NCBI RefSeq assembly: GCF_003185895.1
Contig: NZ_QHLY01000012.1
Span: 1-64,000 of the forward strand
DNA from: Cryobacterium arcticum
GTDB taxonomy: Bacteria > Actinomycetota > Actinomycetes > Actinomycetales > Microbacteriaceae
DNA: 64,000 nt
Direction of reading: 5' to 3'
The notes below the pieces were generated by a model that was given only the letters and a program-made list of their open reading frames with translations, ran no database searches and was not told the DNA's origin. The position numbers and the translations under genes are program-made. Positions 56,201 to 64,000 of this stretch are shown here, in pieces (position 1 is the first letter of the stretch; each line of letters opens with the position of its first letter).

Positions 56201-56709
56201 AGAGCGTCACTGTCCGAATAATCCCCCGCCTGGGCGAATCGCTGGGCGTGGGCCCAGGCCCACGAGTCGGCGAGGTCCGGTAGATGGGCGTCTGCACGTC
56301 CGGGAACCTTTATCGACGGCAATGGCCGGCGTGCGGTGAGATTCGGTTCGGCGACCACATCGGCATTCACGCAGACCAATACCAGCCACGGGGCCAGCCG
56401 GCGGGACGCGTCGGCCGAGGACGGTGTGAACAGCCACGGGAAGTCGGGGGTGTCGAATTCGATGGACGGGAGATAGTTAGGTTCGACGTCCCGGGCGGCG
56501 CGACGGGGGTCGGTGCGCACGATGAGGCGCTGGTCGATGCCGATGATGTCGCCGGGGCCATACAGCTGGGCGCTGCGTTCGGCGACGATGTCGGCGGTGA
56601 CCGTCACCTTGTACGACACGGTGCCACGGGCGGGGGGCGTTTGGACGGCGGGCAGCCCGGCGGCGAGCCCGCGGCGTACCCACGGGAAAAAGCGGTACAC
56701 CTGAGCCAC
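53266..56709 (-). CDS. Large protein of unknown function (1147 residues)
   Basis: A soluble 1147-residue protein. The N-terminal 150 residues (RFFPWVRRGLAAGL, LAPWLVLVCVNADVV) look beta-rich. A conserved-looking segment near residue 925 reads FMVGANHEFNRELLWRTYPSDARGTSISRFWNW, and a further block RPNDLDWDQTAVAPGGHL lies near the C-terminus. I recall GANHE..RELLWR-type motifs from uncharacterised proteins but know no function. Start is GTG 56709, two bases after the previous stop. Confidence 0.7.
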   Translation of the reverse strand: MAQVYRFFPWVRRGLAAGLPAVQTPPARGTVSYKVTVTADIVAERSAQLYGPGDIIGIDQRLIVRTDPRRAARDVEPNYLPSIEFDTPDFPWLFTPSSADASRRLAPWLVLVCVNADVVAEPNLTARRPLPSIKVPGRADAHLPDLADSWAWAHAQRFAQAGDYSDSDALNTAPDLNVSRLICPRRLEEGKKYFVCLVPAWDAGRDAGLGIPRADTAAPLAPAWKSESTDVELPVYFHYEFTTGTAGDFEALARRLTPLVVDTDGLTANEQRAGRVYLGAADDQTDTAQAMPPNAPQSSIRFDAPLETLDRPLPTVADVPAAFVAAVDRLVSPAAPNELLPPIYGDRFARRDDVDPAHLTTTWLDELNLDPRSRLAARFGGDVVRKFQEELMHVAWEQVGDVMTANSQLARSRFLAIVAARALERHVSALPATRFLAVTSLMHRRVRLDELTVAGKIAATSLPDRAFDPALRRLTSPVGRAARVSPSRTRVSSNPELSRTVADALQRSDVAVDPALVERDGVHQFEIGRRAKELGWDSMASAFAPDLQIPIGQVNANREIDLNLRVRDDIAATGLFTAEHLRVAAQVEASTGVATQQILELAAATMKQTPDALQIGFKAPLVAGGALEVSALKVTLPGGGLFAPDGIVNDSIIDTGAVITEVHPGGQETKLVTIGTALVSAMLTPQERLERLLVHLPAPAAGAASATIADGMQAGADASQFTFVVRDTSNSELLKYTGTVLGRKVLSRGGGIVRPPDGLLRGRAPRNLRIDETTTAAAGSEKTLFVGVMPPLAHIVSASAFDTAYQEMAGALPAAAAAQHLVRAPLASTAANPGYSDTLRDAIAPGRVFRRRAEMIVKIPEWIDRTGMDILDPISAAPVVDVAAVELFAKSAPERILPAEVSLPDDSVAALQTNPRFVAAFMVGANHEFNRELLWRTYPSDARGTSISRFWNWTDRSRHDIETIGLWPGTGPLVERLAGGKAPQIAMVIRGRLLRRYPNTHLLAWKAKSIGVLEDIPADPAKIRDVLLTPQFTLTIEPDITVAGFEITGSQFLAEPGWYLVLQEPVTEARFGLDDNQGRGPSRRGSTRPNDLDWDQTAVAPGGHLTPAPLAMTAGDSAQVANLLLQRQVRFAIHSSELAPVLSQDQR

Positions 56710-56711
56710 GG

Positions 56712-59700
56712 TCAGCCTCCCAGCTCGTACATCTCGACGACGTTATAAACGCCGCCGAATTCATGCTCCAAGGCAAACGCTGAGCCGCTACCCGCAGCGA
56801 AAACACCGGTGTCGACCTGCACCATCCGGTCGTGGTCTGCCACAACCCACTGCGGAGTGAGCACTCCCACCGGGTCCAGATCCGGTCTCGACGGTTGAAG
56901 GGGGCGCATCTGAGAACGGCTGGCCGCCTCGCGGGCGGTGAACACGTTGATAGCCCCGGCGCCCAGTTCCAGCAGGCCCGACAGGATGCCTCCTCCGGTG
57001 CGGCGGGAGAAGATCAGTTCACAGTCGAAGGGGGTGTCGTCGATCCCGTTCGGAACGATGTAACCCCCGGCGCCGGTGGCGACTCCGGCCGGCAGGGTTT
57101 CGAACCCCGGCCGCGAAAGCTTCTGGGCGTCGGTCAAATCGAGGTATTCGGGCACGGGGAACTGGTCCGTGACTACCGTTGCGTCCGCCAGCGTCGATGC
57201 TGACGTGACAGCGATCGTGGGAACAGGGAAGTTCGTCAGCCCCTCAATCCCGCAGAATCCCACCCGTTCCAGGTTCAGGCCAAAGGGGATGCGACGCTGC
57301 ACATAACTCATGCTGGAGAGAGGGTGGACGGGGTGCGCAGCGCCCTCGGCGGGCGGCACAACGTTGAGGGAGACGAGGGTCCCACCGGCCGGAAGCTGGT
57401 ACGACCAGTAGGAGTCGTTGGCCAGGTCTTTTCCCACCAGCTCCGCCAGGTTCAAGCGAGTTTGCTCGATAGCGACGTCATCGCCCCACGATTCATCGAC
57501 GTCGACGCTGACATCCCAAAACAGGATGCTGAAGGAACCATGGCCCTTGATCCGCCAGCGGTCGGGACCCCAGACGGTAAGGCTGAGATGCACCCCGAAG
57601 AGTTCTCGGCCGCGGTACTTGAGGGCAGCGCTGGCTCGCACGCCGGCTTCAAACGAGAACGGCGAGAGATGGATGAGCGCATCGAAACCGATACTTGCTT
57701 CGAAGGAGATGGGGCCGAGTTTGTATCTGACCCCCGCATCGACCCCGAATTGCAGCGACCCGGAGGCGATGGCGAAGTACCCTCGAATCCACGTTTTGAT
57801 TACACCGATGTCGTAAGTGGCGCCGATCCGGTCAATGGGCGGCAGGTCGTCGGGGATCTCCTTGAATGAGGGATGAAATCCGCCGGCCGCAATCAGGAAA
57901 CGGGATTCCGGACCGGTTCGAATGGAGATGGCGATAGCGCCCTCGATCTTGGTGGGGCCGAATCGTGAGTCGCGGAGCCGGGCGAACAGGCCGATATCCA
58001 CCCCAGAGTCACCGATACCGATGTGTCCCACAAAATCACAGATGAGTTGCAGCCGGATGGCTTTGGGAAGATCCTCAAAACAGACAACCGACAGCCGCCC
58101 GAGAATATAGAGGTAGGAGAACCCCTCCGCCGGTCCCGCGCTGTCCCCGACGGGAAGGATGAGGCCCAGCCGAAGCGTACAGAAATAATCGGATCCCCAG
58201 CTGGCTTCAGCCATCAGCCCGATCACCTGGGTGTTGGGGCGGGCCGGGAAGACGGTCTTCAGAGAGGAGATGATTCGCGGTGCGTCGGCCACGGGATTGG
58301 CGGGGAACAGCACGTCATCCATGGCTCCGCTGGGCAGCGCCTTCATCAGCGCGGATTCATCGAAGTCGTGGTTGATCCCCAGGATCCCGCCGACCGCGTT
58401 TAGGGTAAATCGCAATCCCATCTCGAGGCCGCCGGGGAAACGCGCGAAGACAAGGATGAACAGGGAGAATTTGACGGGGTTGTCGGGGCCTCCCGTCGAC
58501 AGGATGGCGATCGCGTTCACCGAGAAGCGAAGTTTCGCGAGGTCGACCGCCAGCTCGAATGCGCCGGCGAACTGTCGTGCCTCGGCATCGAGCATCAGGA
58601 ATCCGCCGCCGGAAATTACCTTGCCCGCGACTCGGACGCCGATGCTGGTCGGCGGGATGAAATCGATGCCCGACGCCCCAGCCAGGGCGATGTCGATGCC
58701 GAAGTCGCCCATCGACGCTGCGAACGGACCGATAGAGAATCGGCCAGCAGCCTGCACCGTCAACCGTAGCGCCTGGTTTCGAACCGCCAGGCCCACATCG
58801 ACGTAGTCGACTTTCACCGTGCCAAAGTTCTTATGCGAGAGGAGGCGTGTGGTGAGACCGGCCTCACCCTCAAAAACTACATTCCCTGGGGGCGACCATT
58901 TCAGTGCGCCATCAAATTTGGCCTCAAACTTCTCCAGCCCGACGGCAGAGAAGAGGTCCTTGAGGCCGGGCAGAAGTTCTGCGAGATCCAGGACGACTTT
59001 GACGCCGCGAAAGGGGAGGATCACAAACTGCTCAAGGCGGGATGCCTCGAACCCGAGCCCGTATTCCACTACCTCCAGGCGCGTGTGCTCGGGATGCCCG
59101 GCCCGGATCGCGGGAGAGAGTTCGGTGCCTGCTGCGGTGAATTGTGAACCGATCGTGACCGTGCTGTCGGCGGCGCCGATGTAGCGGAGTTCTTTGCCGA
59201 GGATCCACCACAGGTCAAGGAACCCAGCACCACTGGCTGAGGTCTTCAGGGTAAATTTGACGTCATTGCGGGGAGCGAAGTCCAGCGTGTTCTCGAAACC
59301 CGCGCTGAGCCGGAGGTGGATTCCAGGACCCTCAGCAGGGTCGTCGAAATAGACGAAGCCCAGGTCGAGGATAAAAACGCTTTCATCGTTGGTGCTTTTG
59401 CGTTTGATCCCACCTCTAACCCGGATGATCGCAGATCTGGCGAACAACGACTGGAGCTCTGCGGGCGTATCGGGGTCTGGCTCCCACCCCAGTTTGAAGT
59501 CGACGGCGCCGCTGAAATACGGAGTGCCCTCCTCGAGCGCTGCGAGCTCTACTTCAGACTTCTCAACGAATTTGTTCACCAGCAGGTTGGTTCCGATGGC
59601 AAACGCGGGAATTCCAAAGCCCCCGATGGCCTCCACCGCGCCGGAGCTGGTCGCGGCGGTACTCGTTCTGTTGCCGGTGAGCCGATCAAAGATTGCGAGA

Positions 59701-60170
59701 GGGTCGAACCGTGGCACCTCCTCGACTTTTTCGTAGCCGAGCATAATCACCCTCAGGATCGCCCACGCAAGTGGAGACTGCACACGCATCTGCTCTGTTG
59801 CTAGGACGCCGACCATTTCGTAAGCGAAGTCTGCCACCGAGCGGGCATCCGAGGCGTAGCGGTCCTGGACCAGGACGGTGGCTATCTCGGTGAAGAGTTT
59901 GCCCTTGTCGAGAAGGTCCATAATTTGGTCATCGAGAGCCAGGTCCTTATCACTTTGTGCTTCGGCTGCGGTGAGCCGACCGCTGACCTCGCCCAACTTC
60001 GCTTGTACGTCGGCGACCGAATCCTCGTTGTGGGGCGCAGGCGGAAGACCGAGTTCGGCTCGCAGCGCGGCGAACGTCGCTTCGTCCTCGATTATTCTGC
60101 CAAGAAAGCTGACGATGGACTGCGTAAACGAAATAAGTGTCCGGACCGGGCTCGGAACTCTGTCAACCAT
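56712..60170 (-). CDS. Large beta-rich repetitive protein, possibly DUF6603-type (1152 residues)
   Basis: A 1152-residue protein. Residues 1-160 are helical with a coiled-coil character. From about 190 to 900 the sequence alternates polar and hydrophobic residues with recurring G-x-D/G-L blocks (IHLRLSAGFENTLDF; FSIGPFAASMGDFGIDIALAG; GVDIGLFARLRDSRFG; FEASIGFDALIHLSPFSF). That pattern resembles DUF6603 proteins as I remember them and suggests long amphipathic beta sheets. The C-terminal 200 residues differ. ATG 60170 is preferred over an upstream ATG that would overlap the phosphoesterase gene by 59 bases; with it the overlap is 8. Function unknown; a membrane- or lipid-facing scaffold is a guess. 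Confidence 0.65.
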   Translation of the reverse strand: MVDRVPSPVRTLISFTQSIVSFLGRIIEDEATFAALRAELGLPPAPHNEDSVADVQAKLGEVSGRLTAAEAQSDKDLALDDQIMDLLDKGKLFTEIATVLVQDRYASDARSVADFAYEMVGVLATEQMRVQSPLAWAILRVIMLGYEKVEEVPRFDPLAIFDRLTGNRTSTAATSSGAVEAIGGFGIPAFAIGTNLLVNKFVEKSEVELAALEEGTPYFSGAVDFKLGWEPDPDTPAELQSLFARSAIIRVRGGIKRKSTNDESVFILDLGFVYFDDPAEGPGIHLRLSAGFENTLDFAPRNDVKFTLKTSASGAGFLDLWWILGKELRYIGAADSTVTIGSQFTAAGTELSPAIRAGHPEHTRLEVVEYGLGFEASRLEQFVILPFRGVKVVLDLAELLPGLKDLFSAVGLEKFEAKFDGALKWSPPGNVVFEGEAGLTTRLLSHKNFGTVKVDYVDVGLAVRNQALRLTVQAAGRFSIGPFAASMGDFGIDIALAGASGIDFIPPTSIGVRVAGKVISGGGFLMLDAEARQFAGAFELAVDLAKLRFSVNAIAILSTGGPDNPVKFSLFILVFARFPGGLEMGLRFTLNAVGGILGINHDFDESALMKALPSGAMDDVLFPANPVADAPRIISSLKTVFPARPNTQVIGLMAEASWGSDYFCTLRLGLILPVGDSAGPAEGFSYLYILGRLSVVCFEDLPKAIRLQLICDFVGHIGIGDSGVDIGLFARLRDSRFGPTKIEGAIAISIRTGPESRFLIAAGGFHPSFKEIPDDLPPIDRIGATYDIGVIKTWIRGYFAIASGSLQFGVDAGVRYKLGPISFEASIGFDALIHLSPFSFEAGVRASAALKYRGRELFGVHLSLTVWGPDRWRIKGHGSFSILFWDVSVDVDESWGDDVAIEQTRLNLAELVGKDLANDSYWSYQLPAGGTLVSLNVVPPAEGAAHPVHPLSSMSYVQRRIPFGLNLERVGFCGIEGLTNFPVPTIAVTSASTLADATVVTDQFPVPEYLDLTDAQKLSRPGFETLPAGVATGAGGYIVPNGIDDTPFDCELIFSRRTGGGILSGLLELGAGAINVFTAREAASRSQMRPLQPSRPDLDPVGVLTPQWVVADHDRMVQVDTGVFAAGSGSAFALEHEFGGVYNVVEMYELGG

Positions 60171-62865
60171 GGGAGGGCCTCGCATTGAACAGTGGTTTGG
60201 TCGGCGACGGGTCGAGGGCAACGGTGACCTCGGTGTTATTCGCCCCCGGAGAGATGGCGGCGGTTTTCCCCATCGGCTTTTTCGACTCCAGCAGCGAATC
60301 GATTTTGTCTTCGGGGTAATTCTGCTTCGTCGTTGATATCAGTTTGTGGACCGCTGAAACTTTGCCGTTGCCTCCGCCAGCGAAGCTCACAAGTCCCACG
60401 TTGTTGGTCATCACAATGTCGCGTAGCGGAGCGAACTGCGACCGGAGAGCCTGACTATAAGCATCCGCAGCCCTTGTCGCCCTTTCCAGTCCCGCCCCCG
60501 CAGCCATCGCCTCGACGAAAAAGGGCTGTAACCCGTCCAGGGCGGTGGAAAAGGCAAGGCCACGGTCCCGGTCCGACCGTCCGTCGTGCGCCTGCTGCTG
60601 GCGAAACCACCAGTCGGGTTCCGCGTTGAGGGTTGTGCCCTCCGGCCAGCCGTCGGCGAGCAGGATGGCGGGGGCGTCGTGCATCCGGTGCAGGCGGGCG
60701 ACGGTTGGCCGTTTGCCGTCGGGAATCTTGATGTGGCTGAAGGCGTCACGAGTGAAACCGAAACCCTCGGTGACGGGGCCAGCCGCCCATTGGTTCATCC
60801 AGTGGTATCCACGGTAGATCGCCTCGATGGTTGGTTCAAAAACGTTGTGGGCGGCGCTGGCCGTCAGCTGCACGATCCGCCCGGTCTTACGGGACGCCTC
60901 TCCGATAGTGCTGTCCCATTCCCACCAGTCGACGAACATCGATGTCCCGTAGTGAACGTCACCCCCGAGCACAACGCTGCGTCCATAGCTAGCCAAACGA
61001 CTGAGAAGCTGGTGTTGTCCGGCCGGGTTCGAGGGCCAGGTCTCGGTGTCGACAAACGCGGCGCCATTCGTCCGCTTCAAGGCAAGTTTCAGCGCCGAGT
61101 CATTTTCTCCCGGCCGGGGATTCTGGGGATCGTTGTCTTCCTCTGCGTGCGAGAAACGGTAAGCGTCAAAGGCCACCATCGCCAGCGGTACCACCATGCG
61201 CTCGAACAGGTCAGGTCCCAACGCAGGCGTCGATGCGATGACAAGCAGAAACTGGTCTCCGGCCTGGCCGGGGCCCTTCGGGATCTGGAGATCGAGACTA
61301 TCGCCAAGGAGGAAGGCGGGAGCCGTGCTTCCCACGGGGAATGACCGCCGGGTGCGGCTGTCGAGCACCTTCACCCGGTAGAGGGACCCGGGAGCTTCAT
61401 AGTGGAAAGTCGCGCGTTTGTCGTCGCTCACCGTTCCTGAAAAATCGAGCAATTCATCGAGTTCGTCGCGTGCAGCAAAATCGCGGCCGCGCGTTGTAGC
61501 CAGGTACCGACCGGCAGCCTGGAGCAGCCAGCTGTTCGGGTGGGCGGGATCGTTGAAGGTTGGCCAGTCCGAACCCCAGGCCTGGAAAAAGGTGTAGACG
61601 ACAAGTGCATTGCGCACGATGCTGCGGCCGAGAGGCCTGCTGTAAACGCGGCGATGCCAATTTTCGTTGAGATTCCAGTCGTCGGTGACGTCGTGGTCGT
61701 CGAAGATCATATAGGTCGGGGTATTGGCGAGAACCCGCGCGACTTTTCCGACGGTGGCCGCGAAGACGAGAACCCGCTGTCGGTGCTGCGCGAACTCCGC
61801 CCCCGCCTTCTTTTTCAGCCGCGAGGTCAGGGTAGCCAGGTCGCTGGGCTGATCGCTTTTCTCCCCGTACAAGGCATGAAGATTGGTCAGGGTGAAAGGC
61901 GACGGGCTGAGCGCGGTGCTGTAGACGGCGTCCTCGGTGCCCAGCGGCCGCCACACAAAAGGACTCCATGCGGTGAGGTAGGCGGCAGCGTACTCCCCGA
62001 CCGTGAGCAGGTGGTTCTGGGATTCGACCGAGGTCAGTCCGCCGTCCGTGCGCACCATTACCGTGCGGCGCATTGGGGGAGCCGTCTGCATGTTGATATT
62101 GGCCATTCCAGGGCCTGGATTACCGGGGGCAGGAAGTTCTTCCTCGCCGGACGCCCCGCCAGTGTCCCCCATTAGATCGGTGGCGAGCCCGTGATACATG
62201 GGCAGGATGCAGGTGGGAACGTCGTCACCGTAGATTTGGTCGCCCGTCAGGTACAGCTGCTGGATGCGCTCGCCGCTGCGGTCGATCTCGTCGCCAACCA
62301 GGTCGTCGAGCCAGGCGAGCGCATCACTTCCCGGGGCGTGGGATTTGCGACAACTGGTGTGTGCAATCCGGATGTCACCGAGAATCGCCGCGGGTACAAC
62401 AAAGCTGGGCAGGTAGTCGGTCTCGTACCCCAGGGCGTACGACTTCGGCGCCCCATCCCAGACCCCACTGACCTTTCGAACGGTGGTGTCGCCGGCGGGG
62501 TCATCTTCGAGGAGGTGGAGGCCCTTCAGTCCGATCGGTCCACCATTCGCGGTGGTGATCACCACGTCATAGGAAAAGATGGCGCCAGGAGTAAAGACGC
62601 CGTCGGCCCGGCTCAGTGCAATGTGCAGGTGGGGGCCCATCCGGGCACTAGCGACGATGCCCACCGCGATGTGAGTACCGGCGGTTACGGTACCGGCTCC
62701 CGATGATTTCTGCCGACCGTCGAAGATTCGCAGTTCAACGGCGGCCGGTTCGCTGAGGGCGACCCAGACGGATGCCGAAGTGCTGTCGACGCGGCGAACT
62801 ACCGGGCCGGCCAGTAAGAGGGGCAACCCTGCCATCGGGACTCCTGAACCATTCGCTTCGGACAC
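60163..62865 (-). CDS. PhoD-like metallophosphoesterase, first gene of the operon
   Basis: A 900-residue protein. Residues 10-160 form a PhoD-type N-terminal beta domain. The metallophosphoesterase core follows: IAHTSCRKSH, QLYLTGDQIYGDDVP, TYMIFDDHDVTDDWNL and VVLGGDVHYGTS, holding the Asp, Asn and His metal ligands. The core is interrupted by long insertions and followed by about 200 extra residues, so it is well above usual PhoD length. No signal peptide or Tat motif is seen, unlike secreted PhoD. It probably works in the cytoplasm on a phosphodiester, perhaps a nucleotide signal or lipid. GTG 62865 start. Confidence 0.83.
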   Translation of the reverse strand: MSEANGSGVPMAGLPLLLAGPVVRRVDSTSASVWVALSEPAAVELRIFDGRQKSSGAGTVTAGTHIAVGIVASARMGPHLHIALSRADGVFTPGAIFSYDVVITTANGGPIGLKGLHLLEDDPAGDTTVRKVSGVWDGAPKSYALGYETDYLPSFVVPAAILGDIRIAHTSCRKSHAPGSDALAWLDDLVGDEIDRSGERIQQLYLTGDQIYGDDVPTCILPMYHGLATDLMGDTGGASGEEELPAPGNPGPGMANINMQTAPPMRRTVMVRTDGGLTSVESQNHLLTVGEYAAAYLTAWSPFVWRPLGTEDAVYSTALSPSPFTLTNLHALYGEKSDQPSDLATLTSRLKKKAGAEFAQHRQRVLVFAATVGKVARVLANTPTYMIFDDHDVTDDWNLNENWHRRVYSRPLGRSIVRNALVVYTFFQAWGSDWPTFNDPAHPNSWLLQAAGRYLATTRGRDFAARDELDELLDFSGTVSDDKRATFHYEAPGSLYRVKVLDSRTRRSFPVGSTAPAFLLGDSLDLQIPKGPGQAGDQFLLVIASTPALGPDLFERMVVPLAMVAFDAYRFSHAEEDNDPQNPRPGENDSALKLALKRTNGAAFVDTETWPSNPAGQHQLLSRLASYGRSVVLGGDVHYGTSMFVDWWEWDSTIGEASRKTGRIVQLTASAAHNVFEPTIEAIYRGYHWMNQWAAGPVTEGFGFTRDAFSHIKIPDGKRPTVARLHRMHDAPAILLADGWPEGTTLNAEPDWWFRQQQAHDGRSDRDRGLAFSTALDGLQPFFVEAMAAGAGLERATRAADAYSQALRSQFAPLRDIVMTNNVGLVSFAGGGNGKVSAVHKLISTTKQNYPEDKIDSLLESKKPMGKTAAISPGANNTEVTVALDPSPTKPLFNARPSHG

Positions 62866-62989
62866 GCACGATCTAGAGCATCAGGTAATGGTGGAAAAGT
62901 AGCACCGGTCTGGTTTGTAAGCTAGCCGCCAGCGGTGCAAAACCCCGCCCTTTAGGTAGCGAAACCGCGACGGTCTGCCCTCCACGCGG

Positions 62990-63207
62990 CAACGCGGCCC
63001 CGGCTCGTCGAGAACAGCGACGAGCGAGACCGCCTTGCGGTAGAGCAGATTTGTGAAGTTATCGACGGCGAGGTCTAGGCAGGGTTCGCCGGTTCGGAGC
63101 ATGTTCGATAAGGCAGTCAGGATGGTGTGCTCGAGCCCGACGACGGCTTTGATCGGACCGCGGGTGGCGGCGATGCCGAACCGAGCTCCGCCGAAGTCAT
63201 CAACGCG
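62990..63207 (-). pseudogene. IS110-family transposase remnant
   Basis: The minus-strand frame reads ARFGIAATRGPIKAVVGLEHTILTALSNMLRTGEP, then LDLAVDNFTNLLYRKA. This matches the C-terminal pattern of IS110 transposases (RRGPxKAxVAVxHxxLxxxWxMLTTG...DxGxDYFTR). The rest of the protein, including the catalytic parts, is missing, and flanking sequence in the same frame does not fit. It marks a past insertion upstream of the operon. The remaining bases 62866-62989 hold the upstream region of the operon, with no gene seen. Confidence 0.5.
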
Positions 63208-63214
63208 TGCGCCC

Positions 63215-63250
63215 ACGACCACATGTGTAGTCACGACCACATGTGTGTAG
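63215..63250. repeat. Short direct repeat next to the IS110 remnant
   Basis: CACGACCACATGTGTAG occurs twice in a row (with one extra GT in the second copy). Each contains the palindrome CACATGTG. It may be a short duplication made by slippage or by transposition. The following 63251-63784 shows no convincing gene. Confidence 0.6.
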
Positions 63251-63784
63251 TTCAAAGCAGGGTCCGTCCCGTCGGCCGCATGTTCAAGGTGTTCCCTTCG
63301 CGATCCCACAGCGTGATCTGTTGCGGGCCCTCTCTGGGCCATCGACGCTCCCGTAAATAGTCGCCGCCTTCCATAGCGCAAGCACTATTTCCGATGGGTA
63401 GAGCCGTCACAGTGAGACGGAAATCCCTCGGTCCGCTGAAAGCACTTCGGGATAGCAAATGGCGGGATTGCCCTTTGGCCACCAGTTCCCGATTGGGTTT
63501 GCACCAATTTGCCAGCCTGAAAGCTGACGAGGCGTGATCATCTAGCCAGTCTCCAGCAAGTGGTCCAAACATCGTCTCTAGCGCTGAGGGCTCGGAACGC
63601 GTGTCCAAGCCCGGATGAAGGCCTGGCACCGGCCTTTCATCCGAGCAGAGCCCGAGCCTCCAGCACATGGAACGCGGACCAATCAGGATGCCGGTGCGAC
63701 TCAGGAAGTCAACACTCCCGCCCTCGCCTCTGTCGCGCCGTGCACATCGCCGACATCGGCGCCACCGGTGCAGGTCAAATCACG

Positions 63785-64000
63785 TCAAGTCCGAACCCGC
63801 GTTGGCCGGTACCGCACGGCGACCGCCCCCGACCGGAACTCCTGGCGGCCCAGAAGCTCGAGCTCGATGCGCTCACGCAGACCGGCAAGCAGTGTCGGCC
63901 CGTGTCCGGCTAGGACCGGCTGCACAAGGAACTCGTACTCGTCGATCAGGCCCAGATCAACCAACGCCCGGGGAAGCGTCACACCGCCGACCCACAGGCC
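63785..64000 (-). CDS. Dihydrofolate reductase family protein (RibD C-terminal type), partial
   Basis: The 3' part of a gene that continues past the window edge. The visible 71 residues include GGVTLPRALVDLGLIDEYEFLVQPVLAGHGPTLLAGL, the typical end of RibD_C/dihydrofolate-reductase-like proteins (LxxxxLIDEYxLxxxPVxLGxGxxLF), and end shortly after a beta strand. These enzymes bind NADPH, but for most stand-alone members the substrate is unknown. The 5' end lies outside the window. Confidence 0.8.
   Translation of the reverse strand, partial: GLWVGGVTLPRALVDLGLIDEYEFLVQPVLAGHGPTLLAGLRERIELELLGRQEFRSGAVAVRYRPTRVRT

Noticed and set aside
62881..63381. A 166-codon minus-strand frame read as an intact gene
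   Set aside because: Only the middle matches an IS110 C-terminus; the start is Arg-rich noise and the end does not fit the family, so it is called as a remnant.
63252..63668. A 138-codon minus-strand frame between the IS110 remnant and the reductase gene
   Set aside because: No recognisable domain, uneven composition and no ribosome site; too weak to call.
25343..64000. A right-hand attachment copy of the tRNA-Pro 3' end
   Set aside because: Reading the island I found no second copy of the T-arm and acceptor sequence, so no right boundary is claimed.

Overview
The window is one strand of a high-GC actinobacterial chromosome. Gene order and protein style point to Microbacteriaceae (a Cryobacterium, Leifsonia or Salinibacterium-like organism); this is inference from synteny, not a database match. 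It has two parts that meet at a tRNA-Pro gene at about 25.34 kb.

Chromosomal backbone (1-25.3 kb). The window opens on the last bases of one 5S rRNA, and a second complete 5S rRNA follows at about 0.57-0.69 kb; each has its own terminator. Next comes the conserved actinobacterial run: repeat-rich TPR-like protein, HAD phosphatase, small protein, tlyA, nadK, recN, pyrG, NUDIX hydrolase, xerD, (ltrA), parA, scpA, scpB, rluB-type pseudouridine synthase, tyrA, cmk, der. The same order is seen around Rv1691-Rv1713 of Mycobacterium tuberculosis. Most genes overlap by 4-20 bases, so they probably form a few long operons for rRNA modification, NAD/CTP supply, DNA repair and chromosome segregation. 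A two-gene unit follows: a cellulose-synthase-like glycosyltransferase and a GH18-type secreted glycoside hydrolase. This part is peppered with a palindromic repeat related to CTGGTCGAGCTTGTCGAGACC, including two opposed tandem arrays (52- and 53-bp periods) behind xerD.

Accessory island (25.3 kb to the window end). It begins at tRNA-Pro(GGG), an excisionase-like gene and a frameshifted tyrosine integrase. Four copies of a structured repeat follow. Then comes a defence-like block: a PD-(D/E)XK-type protein diverging from a helicase-nuclease fusion and a zinc-ribbon protein. After that are a MobF relaxase-helicase without any type IV secretion genes, a DUF4365-like nuclease, an FRG-domain protein, a gene pair split by one in-frame stop, a small lipoprotein, and an 87-bp decayed copy of the integrase start. 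The chromosomal palindromic repeat was not seen anywhere in the island.

The most unusual content is a tight seven-gene operon on the minus strand (62.87 down to 44.08 kb). It encodes a PhoD-like metallophosphoesterase, four large proteins of unknown function (1152, 1147, 1558 and 581 residues), a caspase-like protease and an alpha/beta-hydrolase. The genes are separated by 6 bp or less or overlap, except for one 85-bp gap before the caspase. This looks like a multi-component machine with a protease-lipase output and is the best candidate for an undescribed system. The window ends with an IS110-type transposase remnant and the 3' part of a dihydrofolate-reductase-family gene.
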